Positions 47,101-55,600 of a stretch of 64,000 nucleotides of DNA are shown one piece after another. Source of the stretch: Leptospira hartskeerlii (GTDB lineage: Bacteria; Spirochaetota; Leptospiria; Leptospirales; Leptospiraceae); contig NZ_NPDL01000001.1 of the NCBI RefSeq assembly GCF_002811475.1, positions 124,001-188,000 on the forward strand, written 5' to 3'. The position numbers and the translations under genes are program-made. How positions within the stretch are numbered: position 1 is the stretch's first letter; each line of letters starts with the position of its first letter. The notes below the pieces were generated by a model. The model saw only the letters and a program-made list of their open reading frames with translations. It was not told where the DNA came from and did no database searches.

Positions 47101-48303
47101 TGCAAAAAAGTTTGGATTACCTCCCCAACAAGGAGCATATGCTGCGCATAGGCAAGCAGAGGCACCATTATTACATGCATCCCGATCTGGTACAGGATAT
47201 TTCATTGAATATTGCAAGTAAGTTGCTAATCTTTTTTCAGTTGCTGTAGGCTGAGTAGGTAAAGGATTTCCGAAATAAAGATTCGCATACATCAGTAAGG
47301 CACTTGGAACAAACAAATTTACTGTAGAGGTCGGTGTGTTTAAATTTGTATCTACTAAGGGTTCAGTTAATAAAAACCCATTACTACCATAAGTAAAATT
47401 CAGATCATTGTAACTTTCTGACCCGAAAATATTTGACTCACTTCTTTTTAAAGAAGAAAGGATTTGTCTTCCAGTAGTAGGACTACTTGAATATTCTAAT
47501 TCATAATTTCTAAGTAAGTTTCCGTCAGTATAGATCTCGATTTCCTCTAATCTTTTAGTGGTTTTTACAAAAGATCCGAAAATATATGAAGGAGATGTAT
47601 CGGTCCGATTATCGGTATATTCGAATTTTATACTACGATTCTGATAGATAATTTCATTCGTATAAAATTCTCCACTAATTGAATCCTCAATGTAAGAAAT
47701 ATCATATCCGTTTCCAAATACATCTCTTACTTGGTTTAAAGCCCAAGTTCGAACTGCACCATTCTTTCCAAGAGCTTCGATTCTTGAGTCGTTCGTTTTT
47801 CCATAACTGTAGATTGTTCCATCCCTATCTGTAGCTGCCCAAGAGCATGGTCCTCCGCCACATACTCCACTTGGAACAAATTTAATAAATGATTCTTTTC
47901 GACTCTGGTATTTCGTTTTATTCCCAGATACATCCAACAACGGTCCTACTTGATCTGATACGTATTTATCATTAGAATCAAAGTTAATTCCAAAACTCGA
48001 ATCTCTTGAAATGGAATAAATTCCGGAAAGACTCCAGCCCATTCCCAAAATTCCATTTCTTCCACCTGAAGAATAAATAAGAGATAAACTCGGAATAATC
48101 CCTTTTGTACCAGGAGGGATTATAATATTTATATCGGATGTTAAATTACCAGTTGGCGAAGCAACAAGCTGAGGCAATTCCTGTGGAACCAAAGTACCAG
48201 TAAGATTTAAGAAAAACGATTTGATGGAAAAACCGCTAAATGTGATCAATAAGAGTAAAGGGAGGAAAATTAAAACAGTGACTTTTCTGAATTTTTCTTT
48301 CAT
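41134..48303 (-). CDS. Giant SpvB/FG-GAP/RHS-repeat protein with a variable C-terminus
   Basis: The 2,389-residue protein begins with a hydrophobic signal or anchor (residues 8-30). An SpvB-type domain follows (LPQLVASPTGNLTSDINI ... GGRNGILGMGWSLSGI). About seven FG-GAP/VCBS calcium-loop repeats come next (LDLDGNGILDFVS, GDVNSDGLPDFIT, QDINGDGSKDALL). A long RHS/YD shell has YDIFGRL-, YDASGNM- and YDGSGNI-type motifs. The conserved RHS end is DHLGSTIMLTDGYG ... ETGLYYYKSRYYD, GRFAQADDRTDQG and NPVGNIDPDGH (about residue 2,147). An insertion just before that end carries two membrane helices. The final 240 residues are unique, with four 11-residue repeats and two hydrophobic segments. Such architecture suggests a surface or secreted toxin-like polymorphic protein. 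Confidence 0.85.
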   Translation of the reverse strand: MKEKFRKVTVLIFLPLLLLITFSGFSIKSFFLNLTGTLVPQELPQLVASPTGNLTSDINIIIPPGTKGIIPSLSLIYSSGGRNGILGMGWSLSGIYSISRDSSFGINFDSNDKYVSDQVGPLLDVSGNKTKYQSRKESFIKFVPSGVCGGGPCSWAATDRDGTIYSYGKTNDSRIEALGKNGAVRTWALNQVRDVFGNGYDISYIEDSISGEFYTNEIIYQNRSIKFEYTDNRTDTSPSYIFGSFVKTTKRLEEIEIYTDGNLLRNYELEYSSSPTTGRQILSSLKRSESNIFGSESYNDLNFTYGSNGFLLTEPLVDTNLNTPTSTVNLFVPSALLMYANLYFGNPLPTQPTATEKRLATYLQYSMKYPVPDRDACNNGASACLCAAYAPCWGGNPNFFAILASLCLDYNNWGGPNYCASGITSGLTSWTPMDLDGNGILDFVSIVGTESSNSIRLRAWKVQNGTIDPNGSFLSPVLPLHYNTFFQTADLDGDGRTDFAFESGGKLSVIYSQSNSFSNPVSFSNVALPVASQNMQAFRPYSYYYENSSLNPKRMIADKAQIDWFADMNSDNLADFIHYDGTKFNIYLNQKGSFSNAIQVTGTSNYFINEFIDLDSDGKAEHVRLVQYSQNPQYTNVSNQLQVANEQAETLTNDFHTKEDILNSILSAGANSVSNSDFNSLIDYYLKGCSYYIANSGSGGVVISVPNSSGANVNCIQTDPNYIDITQLQSAKTGTPIPSTNTLLNDLQLVFASTIGPVNTSITSLQNQLNSLNASTNGTIRFRLDVTSFDLASQTATVTQYDLGTSADRLRSFFGDVNSDGLPDFITIVGNQIKVSLNTNHGFSAQVSSVLNATDVSKTTQFNFSDVNSDGLDDLVLYNKENKNVESYISNGAGSLTYNSNFGFGQFDLNEQTSGGVYKADQGQFIIQDINGDGSKDALLIKLWQDKTQGHVFVRSTNPKASNEDDLLSVTNGTQTSTVGYTTKQLHPGAILPGSGDYPNLPDTSNGFLVTSLHTEMGSGISKTEAYSYSNARLYNGVQEKARGLGFSNFTEKDSDTNFYTITEYFQNDYRLAGVVSTERMYNSSGNLINETIQSGFQFPNPFGTEIAVPTNISKNSFHNGVLELTTNETISYDSYGFALIDSENAGSHSIVTTNSYSNDTTNWIFGRTIRNRKLVDGGLVQDQLFSYNGNLLETLTQFPGTNVEQISSFTYDTYGNPITITNTLGFTTSISYDNTIHAYPVQTVNPLGHITSAQYDSTLGLEISKTDPNGGVTSKTYDVFGRLLTITYPGNTVWNESYEYGNTGKYDLINLSNNESLTKVIRDNISGIETSATQYTDPLEQVIRSVSDTATSGISLIEDSIYDYTKGVILQKTKPYFSNSNPVWITYKYEDADFRPTGNISPDVGGNIISSISYSGLATTTHIDYPDGNSKNLIETKNELGQVISKSQNGKSISTTYAPNGQPATITDPAGRTTTTTYNIAGKRTSISDQNTGTVSFTYDILGRVIQQTDARGKNLSFSYDAIGRILTTTPSGGEAVTIYTYDDTSIPYSLGNVTKIIDASGTTEFSYNIQGKPTLQKKIIDGLTLIFEAEYDSLGRGVSLTYPDGTKVYQSYSINGNLQEVTMDSADGTSSGEIVANYEGPIFIDGNPVFRKTAGNGIVTDTFINTINFRTSQLTSKKGDGSTLSNLSYVYDGSGNITSITDNYKPANSQTYTYDIFDRIAIAVGSYGSEGYVYGDDGNLIQKGDYTFTYGDASHVNAVTIANNQNSGSLTYAYDASGNMISRNGDILSYNASGKMSAVIFGNGGEIDYTYNYAGNRVRAFNQTTNTFTYYIDDLYEITNAPGVSSKHTVYIKGSQGEMLTQITREDAVLISENTDTLIAESSSKWFDNLNLCSATTIDCGTYLKNRLYSPIKGFFTYSDYFQKGIPTIYTRVIYIVFIIGFLYLLYPYLLKGNEILERMKFIGLGSPILLISIFSVFILEDCNGILSERRRNAPWFLLPSTSTNPDVNFITSNSTGVSSPTSTDGMPILGAYFYQTDHLGSTIMLTDGYGNQVAGPGQSGVSFISYKPYGEVNYATSTGPDIFRYKFTGQISDSETGLYYYKSRYYDAFLGRFAQADDRTDQGINGLNRYMYVSGNPVGNIDPDGHLNLSQAIHMFNKILRNAARSVDHMWRPVFQAIDHSYRKVFRSVDHSWREHFRRVDHGLRNLWDGGGKGRKGSESGKFGSSIRRIFGDRIGSGLSRAFLIHNPNRVRGMRESTKMAFLGYMITGTIEGAIEGYIIGDAIDANHISRQRKAYDLVSGILDIAILAVGIFVFPEVGILTWASRGASFGNAIRTVGNQYFNPRHERVPMYCYYLFESQKGTLPSNVNQSPTMINYYREACFDGI
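41668..41799 (-). repeat. Four tandem 11-residue repeats in the RHS C-terminus
   Basis: Exactly 44 codons encode SVDHMWRPVFQ, AIDHSYRKVFR, SVDHSWREHFR and RVDHGLRNLWD. The pattern is x-(V/I)-D-H-x-x-R-x-x-(F/W)-x. It follows the conserved RHS end by about 20 residues, so it is the first element of the variable part. Its amphipathic spacing suggests a helix with regularly placed Asp-His pairs. Confidence 0.9.
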
Positions 48304-48626
48304 ATTTTTCTCAAAAATTATCCAGACCTATGAATTCATGGGTCTATTTATAATTTATATATGAAAAATATAGTAAAACTGAGTCAATGGATTTCAAAAT
48401 AAAAAGAAAAAAAAGTAAACGTTATTAGTTTTTATATTAGTTCGACAAAAATCAAACTCACTCTTCCTTAGAATAAGGTCTGGAAAATATTTATTATTTA
48501 AAAAGATTTGAGAACAATTTGCTCGTTATACAAATAAGATATAAAACGTAAACATATGTTAAAGAATTATTAAGTAATAAATTATAAATCAATGTCTTTA
48601 AGCTATCTAATAAATCTCAGATATAG

Positions 48627-48803
48627 TACAACTTAATAGTATTAGCTGATCCTGAAGTAATAGAATTAACAAATCAACTTAAAGATGGACTGAAGTCTCG
48701 GATTACTGAGTTAGAACAAAGAACTATTGGACCAGAAACAAAAACGGAGTTCTTAAATGTTCCTAAAAATGGATTCTATCTTTACTGGGAATCTCACTTT
48801 TAA
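48627..48803 (+). pseudogene. Remnant coding fragment in the 615-base gap beside the RHS gene
   Basis: An open stretch of about 58 codons ends LKSRITELEQRTIGPETK and then NVPKNGFYLYWESHF before TAA. It has protein-like composition but no ATG, GTG or TTG start and a stop directly before it. It looks like the 3' remnant of a lost gene. The rest of the 48,304-48,918 gap is very AT-rich and shows no other feature I can support. Confidence 0.35.
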
Positions 48804-48918
48804 CTAATTTATTTTTACTTATTTTACTTTATAGAAAAAGATAGAATGAAATACTCGCGTCTATTTTTCGAATGTTGAAATACTTTAGAAAACACATAAT
48901 TTATTTCGAATTATCCAT

Positions 48919-49827
48919 TTATATTAATCTATTCAGCCTTACTAAATATTTTTTGGCAAAAATCGGTTCGATGTGCATAGCAAATACTAACTGACCTTTT
49001 AAAGTAAATAAATTTCTTGAATTTAGATTTTCGTGATATTCCTTTACTCCAAGTTTTTCTGCTAAATGTACTAATAACCGAATATTTCTTTTAAAATTTC
49101 TTGGTAGTCGTGGAACTCTTTTGTCCGAAATGGAGAGACCTGTTACATATTGTCTTTGTCCTGGACTCGAGTAGCGAGTTTTTCTTTCTTGTAGTTTAAA
49201 ATTGTAATTCTCCAATAATTCAGATATGTCTTTAAGGTTAGGGAGGGTTTGGTTGCTAGAAAAAGTTAGATCATCTGCATATCTAGTATAAACTCCCTGG
49301 TGTGAGGTCATTAAAATACTTAATTTTTCATCCATTTTTTCACAATAGAGATTCGCCAAAGTAGGACTTGTATTTAAGCCCGGAAATAATATTCCCTCAA
49401 AGGTACATAACTTTGCTAATAAATTAGCGATTTCATCTGAAGCTTTAAAATATTTAAATATATTAGAAATGTCACTCTCCTTAATTGAATAATAAAAATC
49501 CTTTATATCGCAAACCAGTAATTGTCGATTTTTTAGATGAAAATAAGAATTACTTTTTATGCCTCTTCCTGGTATAAAGCCCTGTACGCAATTTGGAAAT
49601 GTATATAGTTGATGTAGCGAGAAATTAATTTGCTTTAAAAATCGTTTCCAATCTTCATTAGTTAGCTTAATAACTTCTCTATTTCCGCCTTTTTTTTTCG
49701 GAATATTAATAACATGTGCGAATTTATTTTTTGAAACTAAAACGGAATCAAAAGTTTCAGTGTTTGTTTGGAAATATTTTATAAGGTCACCCTTATGTCT
49801 GATGTTAGGAAAATCTAATAATAGCAA
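48919..49827 (-). CDS. Retron-type reverse transcriptase
   Basis: The 302-residue protein is a compact RT. Landmarks are HVINIPKKKGGNREVIKL (motif 0/1), QGFIPGRGIKSNSYFHL, LLVCDIKDFYYSI with the first catalytic Asp, SPTLANLYCEKMDEKL, and RYADDLTFSS with the catalytic YADD pair. YVTGLSISDKRVPRLPRNFK matches the retron VTG motif in the thumb region. The usual QGAPTSP segment reads PGLNTSP, so the Gln is Pro. The start is TTG at 49,827 with GGAGG seven bases upstream; no ATG is available nearby. It is the last gene of a run from 52,513. The family is secure; a retron function depends on the RNA at 49,820-49,916. Confidence 0.88.
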   Translation of the reverse strand: MLLLDFPNIRHKGDLIKYFQTNTETFDSVLVSKNKFAHVINIPKKKGGNREVIKLTNEDWKRFLKQINFSLHQLYTFPNCVQGFIPGRGIKSNSYFHLKNRQLLVCDIKDFYYSIKESDISNIFKYFKASDEIANLLAKLCTFEGILFPGLNTSPTLANLYCEKMDEKLSILMTSHQGVYTRYADDLTFSSNQTLPNLKDISELLENYNFKLQERKTRYSSPGQRQYVTGLSISDKRVPRLPRNFKRNIRLLVHLAEKLGVKEYHENLNSRNLFTLKGQLVFAMHIEPIFAKKYLVRLNRLI

Positions 49828-49916
49828 AACGCCCCTCCATGCAAGGAATCATAATCATATTTTTAATCGTATACGGAATCATACACGGGAATATTGCATG
49901 GAAGGGCAATGCTATT
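49820..49916 (-). ncRNA. Candidate retron-like ncRNA or leader hairpin before the RT gene
   Basis: Read on the minus strand, GCCCTTCCATGCAA pairs fully with TTGCATGGAGGGGC (14 bp, one U-G pair) around a 49-base loop. Outside, after a small internal loop, AATAGCA pairs with TGCTATT (7 bp). In the plus-strand RNA the same position would be a C-A mismatch, so the fold favours a minus-strand transcript. The loop holds a second stem (CGTGTAT with CGTATACG) and two copies of TATGATTCC. The outer arms include the DUF3800-like stop and the RT start codon. It could be a short msr/msd-type RNA or a translational switch. Confidence 0.5.
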
Positions 49917-50625
49917 GTATTCCATTAATAATCCCAAAGTCAATCGGAAATAGATTTGATCTATCGTAGAATTCTTTATTTGTTAAATCGTAAACCCATC
50001 TTAATTTATTAATAATTCTCAAATAGTCCCTGCACTGTACATTATTATTGGCGCCATAAGTTATTAGCTCTCGAAGTATACCCAGCATATAGTCTGAGAC
50101 TGACAATAATGGATTTAACTTCGTATCCATTTTTATATTTGTAAGATGTTTATTTTTAACTTGAAATGATTTAGGCTGTGTTATTTTGCGAATAATTTCA
50201 GTTGCAATTTTTTCATCAATATCCCCACCAGATTCTATAATAACGTCCTCAATGTTATATTTATACAAAATAATCTTCATTAAATAGTAAAAAAGTATTT
50301 CATATTGTTTATCTTTTTCTAAAATGAATTCACCATATGCGAAGGTTATAAAACAGTCAAAATTTAACTGTTCTATTATTTCTATATAAATATTTTTGAT
50401 TTCACGATGATCATTGCAGAAATGAAACCCTTTAGACTTTAGTGATTTTATATTAAGTCTTTTTAAATAAGGGTTATGAAGTATATCTTGAATATTTCCA
50501 GTTATTAATGATGAGTAGTCATTCACATAATTAGAATCTATAATGGTGGCACAAAGTAGTTTTATTCCAATACCTTTTGACTTTATCCTTTCGAATGACT
50601 CATCGATAAAAGCAACCAGCGGCAT
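49912..50625 (-). CDS. DUF3800-like protein, putative retron accessory
   Basis: The 237-residue protein begins PLVAFIDESFER, like the Y-x-DES start of DUF3800 proteins, a family thought to have an RNase H-like fold. Further Asp/Glu residues are spaced through DVIIESGGDIDEKIATEII and LLSVSDYMLGILREL, as expected for a metal site (inference). It follows the membrane-protein gene by two bases and precedes the RT, with the hairpin element between. From memory, DUF3800 genes have been noted beside some retron RTs, but I cannot check this. A role as effector nuclease is plausible and unproven. Confidence 0.6.
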   Translation of the reverse strand: MPLVAFIDESFERIKSKGIGIKLLCATIIDSNYVNDYSSLITGNIQDILHNPYLKRLNIKSLKSKGFHFCNDHREIKNIYIEIIEQLNFDCFITFAYGEFILEKDKQYEILFYYLMKIILYKYNIEDVIIESGGDIDEKIATEIIRKITQPKSFQVKNKHLTNIKMDTKLNPLLSVSDYMLGILRELITYGANNNVQCRDYLRIINKLRWVYDLTNKEFYDRSNLFPIDFGIINGIQ

Positions 50626-50627
50626 TT

Positions 50628-51422
50628 TTATTTTTCCCTATCAAAAAACTTAGCGACTGAAAGATTGCTGTTACCGCTTATTTTAACTAAATTATCTTTT
50701 TTCTGTATAAAGTGTTCTCCCTCATCCCGACTTTTCACTAAACTTCCATTATCAGATATATGATATCCACCATCCTCTGTAATTCGTATTAGAGATGAAT
50801 CAGAAATTGTTCCTTTATTAAGTATAAGGGCAGTATTGCCATTTATTACAGTTAACACAACACCGAGAAGTTTTGAATCCCATACAGTTGCTGGATAGAT
50901 TTTCCTTTTGTTACTATCATACTTTACCCAAGTAGCCTCAGTCATTCCTGGTTCGCAGGGAAATAAATAGATAATTGAGTCATCACCTATATTTCGAAGA
51001 ATACTTCTTAAACTAGGAATTTCTATTAAATCTATTACAGAGGCAAGTTTTGAATTTAATAAATTAATTTTCCTTTGGTATATTTCCTCTTCCTCTTTTG
51101 ATACCCAATTCTCTCTTATTCGATCAATATAGGCTCCAAACCATCTGTAACCTGCGTCTATTACTGGTAAAATTGCCGCGATTACAAATCCCAGGAACCA
51201 AGGAAGTAAAATCCTTAAACAGAATTCTTCTTCTATAGTGTTAACTACATTCTTAACTTCATCCATTTGTTCATAATATTTCGGATAAATAGTCGCCATC
51301 AAAAGTGGATAAATAACATCAAAATTAAATGTAAAAAATAGAAAGGAAGCGTGTTTAATTACTGGATGCTTAAATCGGTCGAAGAAAGGTAATATTTTTT
51401 CAGGGATATCATTAATGCTCAT
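50628..51422 (-). CDS. Two-helix membrane protein in the retron-like operon
   Basis: The 264-residue protein has two hydrophobic segments, about residues 25-47 (HASFLFFTFNFDVIYPLLMA) and 70-92 (LLPWFLGFVIAAILPVIDAG). A charged linker (NWVSKEEEEIYQRKIN) and a C-terminal soluble domain of about 150 residues rich in beta strands follow. I know no family for it. Membrane proteins with two helices are common effectors in bacterial defence systems, including one described retron class, so an effector role is possible. It has AGGAGA 11 bases before its ATG and lies 53 bases after the SIR2-like gene and 2 bases before the DUF3800-like gene. Confidence 0.55.
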   Translation of the reverse strand: MSINDIPEKILPFFDRFKHPVIKHASFLFFTFNFDVIYPLLMATIYPKYYEQMDEVKNVVNTIEEEFCLRILLPWFLGFVIAAILPVIDAGYRWFGAYIDRIRENWVSKEEEEIYQRKINLLNSKLASVIDLIEIPSLRSILRNIGDDSIIYLFPCEPGMTEATWVKYDSNKRKIYPATVWDSKLLGVVLTVINGNTALILNKGTISDSSLIRITEDGGYHISDNGSLVKSRDEGEHFIQKKDNLVKISGNSNLSVAKFFDREK

Positions 51423-51475
51423 TGAATTCCATTTCTCCTTTAAAAAGATATAATTCTAAAAAATAAGTTTTACAT

Positions 51476-52513
51476 CTATACTCTTAAAACTGGATGAATA
51501 CAGTCTGCTAGGTCTTTCAGGGAATTAAAGCTATAAAAATTAGTATTTTCTGAAATTGAATTAGAGCCAAGTAAAGTGTTGCTTCGTTGAGAGGCGGCGT
51601 TGTCAGGGTTAACAACTATCAAATTGGATAGCGGTTTTTTCCGTTCTGATGCGGATACTTTTAAGAGGGATTGCGAAAATAGATCCGTTTCAGGCACTGA
51701 ATATCCGATTAAAATAATAGATTGGCATTCTTTGATCGCCAGTCTCGATTGTTTCCATAATTGGAGAATTAAATCATCTTCAGAAATTCTTTTATTCCAA
51801 ACAGGAGCTATCAGTTCTTTTCTATTTCTGACAAGTTTAGCGTAAGGATCTTCTCTCAATGAAATCAAAGAACCTTTTCGCTCCCAATTTAAACTTCCAT
51901 GAACTTTTAACAATCGAATTCCCGTTGAAGAAATCCTTCCATTTCCCGAATGATCTTTCCAAAACTCCGTACCGGCGGTTATCGGAGTTCCGTAACCTTT
52001 CCCAGGATTCCATTTTTTCTTTCCTGCCTTCTTTAAGGCTTCATCCATTATGCAATCATAATTAAAAGAGATTATAATATCGTCACTCGAAAGGCTCTGG
52101 ACAATAATTTCATGATATATACAAGAAAGTTTCTTGTCCCAAGTGAGTGACTGAAGATACTGAAAGATTGTCGCTATATAATTAGGAAAATTAGATAGAA
52201 CTTTCTGATATCTTTTAACCTGAGGTCCGGCTTTTATCTTCGTTGCATGATAAAATTCGTCCAAAGATTCAATATTTGAGAAAAATTTCTCCATTCGAAC
52301 GTTTAATGTAGAAGAGAACTCCCTTCGGACAAATTTCAAAAGCTCATTCAGAGAAGGGTCGAATGCAGCGACTCGCTGGCAAATGTGAAAAAAATCATTA
52401 TCCAATGGCGCCGGTATCGTTGAACCATTGAAACAATCTGCACCTCGGGTAGCACCAGCCCCTAAAATAATAAGGGTCTTACTGTCTTTTATTTTAAGAG
52501 TTGGTATATTCAT
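51476..52513 (-). CDS. SIR2-like domain protein, putative NAD+-consuming defence effector
   Basis: The 345-residue protein has the SIR2-like nucleotide fold: LIILGAGATRGADCF at residues 14-28, ISFNYDCIMDEAL with the Asn-Tyr-Asp motif, LLKVHGSLNWERKG with the catalytic-type His, and SIILIGYSVPETDLFS and LIVVNPD near the end. In defence systems, SIR2-like domains of this type deplete NAD+ upon phage infection. There is no N-terminal TPR or C-terminal sensor, so it would need a partner. It starts 16 bases downstream of a perfect 13-bp dyad and is first in the run ending with the RT. Codon use appears less AT-biased than that of its neighbours. Confidence 0.75.
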   Translation of the reverse strand: MNIPTLKIKDSKTLIILGAGATRGADCFNGSTIPAPLDNDFFHICQRVAAFDPSLNELLKFVRREFSSTLNVRMEKFFSNIESLDEFYHATKIKAGPQVKRYQKVLSNFPNYIATIFQYLQSLTWDKKLSCIYHEIIVQSLSSDDIIISFNYDCIMDEALKKAGKKKWNPGKGYGTPITAGTEFWKDHSGNGRISSTGIRLLKVHGSLNWERKGSLISLREDPYAKLVRNRKELIAPVWNKRISEDDLILQLWKQSRLAIKECQSIILIGYSVPETDLFSQSLLKVSASERKKPLSNLIVVNPDNAASQRSNTLLGSNSISENTNFYSFNSLKDLADCIHPVLRV

Positions 52514-52528
52514 TTTTATAATTGTGCC

Positions 52529-52562
52529 TTTTGTTTACATAATGATAGATATGTAAACAAAA
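52529..52562. promoter_or_regulatory. Perfect 13-bp dyad before the SIR2-like gene, operator candidate
   Basis: Arms TTTTGTTTACATA and TATGTAAACAAAA are exact reverse complements around an 8-base spacer (ATGATAGA). The element begins 16 bases upstream of the SIR2-like start and lies 79 bases beyond the NACHT stop. There is no T-run, and the stem is AT-rich, so an operator is more likely than a terminator. Confidence 0.6.
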
Positions 52563-52640
52563 GATTTCCCTAATGTAACCCCAAACTCGCTTGACCAAAG
52601 TACCCTCATCGGTATATTATAAATTTAGAAGTTATTATAA

Positions 52641-55600
52641 TCAGAAATAAGTCTTATCCTTAGCAATACCGTTCCAAAAAATGAAAATGTTTTGTAACTT
52701 CATATTTGAGTCAGCATCAATTACAATCGGAAACATTTCTGCAATCAGGTTGTCAATAACTTCTTTTGACAATCTAGAAATAATGAAATTGTTAATCTTA
52801 TCGAAGAACATTGTTTCAAACTTCTCATTGAAATTATTTCTAAACTCTTTTTCAAATAACCTCAATTCATCTATGATTAAATTAAATAACGTATGTGACC
52901 ATTGGTGTTTTACAATATCTATTAAATCATCTATCCTACCAATTTTTAAATAACTTTTCAAAAAGTTCTTAAGAAGATTTAATCTAAATTCATTCATACC
53001 TCGTAATTGAATTATTAATTCGAATATAAATAATTTATCAGGAAGCCCAAACATTGAATTTCTAATTAGCTCATCAATTTTATCATCGCTAATCTTTTCA
53101 AACAATATTCTTAAAGATTCTTTTTGTTCCAGCTTATTGAAATGAGGTAGTTCGATTATTTTAAATAAAGTGACTAAAGTTTCATAAATATCAGATACTT
53201 GACAGGTATATTGGAGACTTATTATATAATTGTATATTTTCTTTTCTTGTTTATATTTTTCTTTAATATCATTTTCAGATTTTAGGATATCCAAAGATTC
53301 GTTTGCCAAAACGTTATAATTTTTAATATCAATCTCAAGTCTTTTCAAGAAGTCTACGTAATCGAAATTTATTAAATTATCTCGAGAAATTAATAATGCA
53401 AATTCTGGAAAACAAATTGAATCAATATTGTGCTTATAGTTTTCATAATTTTCCGTTATTAGGCTCTCATACTGCTCCCTCATTTCACTTGGAGGATCAT
53501 TCTCTACAAAATGTCGTAATATTAAATATAGTTCATATTCATTTTCTATTTGTATTTCTTTTTTTAATATTTTATATGAAAATTCAGAAATTTTATAATG
53601 AGTTAATAATTGATATAAAGAACTTTTATTAACTTCCTTCTGATTTAGCTTATCTAATAAATATTTACGCTGGTTAGAGTCTAAGTCGGTTAAAAATAAA
53701 GTTTTCTTTGCTTTATTCAGAAGATGAGGATCATTCTGTAAATTTGTAGATAATATAAGATTTATTAGAGCTTCGGTTCTGGCGGGAAGACCATGCTGAA
53801 ATCTTATCATTAACAGAGATAAAAAAAGATCGTAATTATTAACTGTTTCTTCTAAATAATAATCGATCTTTTTTATAAATTCATTCTTACTTAGAAAATA
53901 GAGATAATACAATCCCCTTAAAACTGTGAGACGGTCTTCGCTTTTATCAATCGCACTGGAGACAAGTTCAATATCTGTTTCAGAACCAAAAAAGCAAAGT
54001 GTACTTATGGAAGCTAAGCTCATAATCTCAGAATTTTTAAGACGCAATCGAGAAATTTCGATCTTTTTTCGCCGATTTCCAACTTGCCACAGATAGGTTG
54101 ACCCGCCAGAAATTGTCCCTGGGAATAATGCATCTCTTTCTACTTCATTTATTATGTAATTTAATGTATCACTGTCTCCAATTATACAGAGATATTTCTG
54201 AGCTTGAAAAACTAGAAAACTATTATTAGCAATTTCTTTCTTAAATGAAAATGCGATATTTTTTAAGAAGCTTATAAGCTCTGGCGTGGCTAAAATGCTC
54301 ATTGCATGGAAATAAGTAATAACAGAATATTCAATTTCTTCATTAAAATTATTTAAGAGATATTTGCTAAAATATTCCTCAGATTCTTTTCCCATATTCA
54401 ATGCACAGCGAGCTGCCAGTTCAATTGAAAGAGAAATTACTTTTTCTAAATAGAAAATTTTATTTATGTAAAATGACCCAAAATATATTAATTCTTTCGA
54501 ATATCCTTTCAGTTCAAAAGGAGTTTCTTTCCATTTATCTGAAAAGATTTTTGCTGCAAAATAATCAGCAATTATATCATGTTGAAAGTAATAATATTTA
54601 TTGTCCTCTTTAAGGGTCTCATTCTTTAGTAAAATTAATAAAATATCCATTTCACTAACTTCAGAGAAACCAAATAAAAACTTTTCTTTAACAAATTTTA
54701 AAGCCTCTGTAATGATTTCAAATGCTTCCGGTTCAATTATATACCGACGCTTATACTTTATTCTCCATAAATATGCTAAGGTTTCATTGAATTTTACAAC
54801 TGACGAAAAAGGTAAATTTTCAATATTTTTCTTTAGAAGACTTAAATACTCCCGATTCCTTTCAAATCTCTCTTCAAAATATCTATTAAGAAGCTGAGGA
54901 ATTGTGTCGGGAATACTTTGAAATTCTTTGAAATAGCTAATTAACAATTGTAAACTAAATGGTTGCTCTAAATAAAACCTAATATTTACATTTTTATAAT
55001 TATATAATTCGTTTAAAAATACTTGCTTTTCAGATAAACTAAAATTCAATTCTATTAGTTTTTCTATACGACTGTCGTCTAACTTTAGAATTTTAAATAT
55101 CGATCCCGATTTAATAATCGGAATTTCAACCGGAGTATCAATATTAGATAGTTTCCTTGATGCAAAGCAAATTTTGATCCTATCTGAGAAGCTTTTCTGA
55201 ATCTCAATAATTTCATTAATTAGTTTTTTTCTCGTAACCGAATCAACTTCATTTAAACCATCGAATATTAAAAGAAAATTCGCTGGAACAGATTGCCAGA
55301 CTCCATGTAATATTTTCAATTCATTAGTGATCGCAGAATGTATACTTTCACCACATCGATCAAATGAAATATAAATCGGAATCTCTTGCGTATTATATAG
55401 CTTCTTTAAAAAGACGTAGTAATTAATAAGTTGTTTGCAAGATGTCGTTTTACCGGCACCTCCTTCTCCTAGTAGCAAAACGATCGTTCTTCCATTGGAA
55501 AAAAATTCCCGAAAAGAAATTTCTATTGGGTTATCAATTGTTGTCGATTCTTGAGTATTATTATGAAAATTATCAGCTCTTGTTCTACTATAGAATGAAG

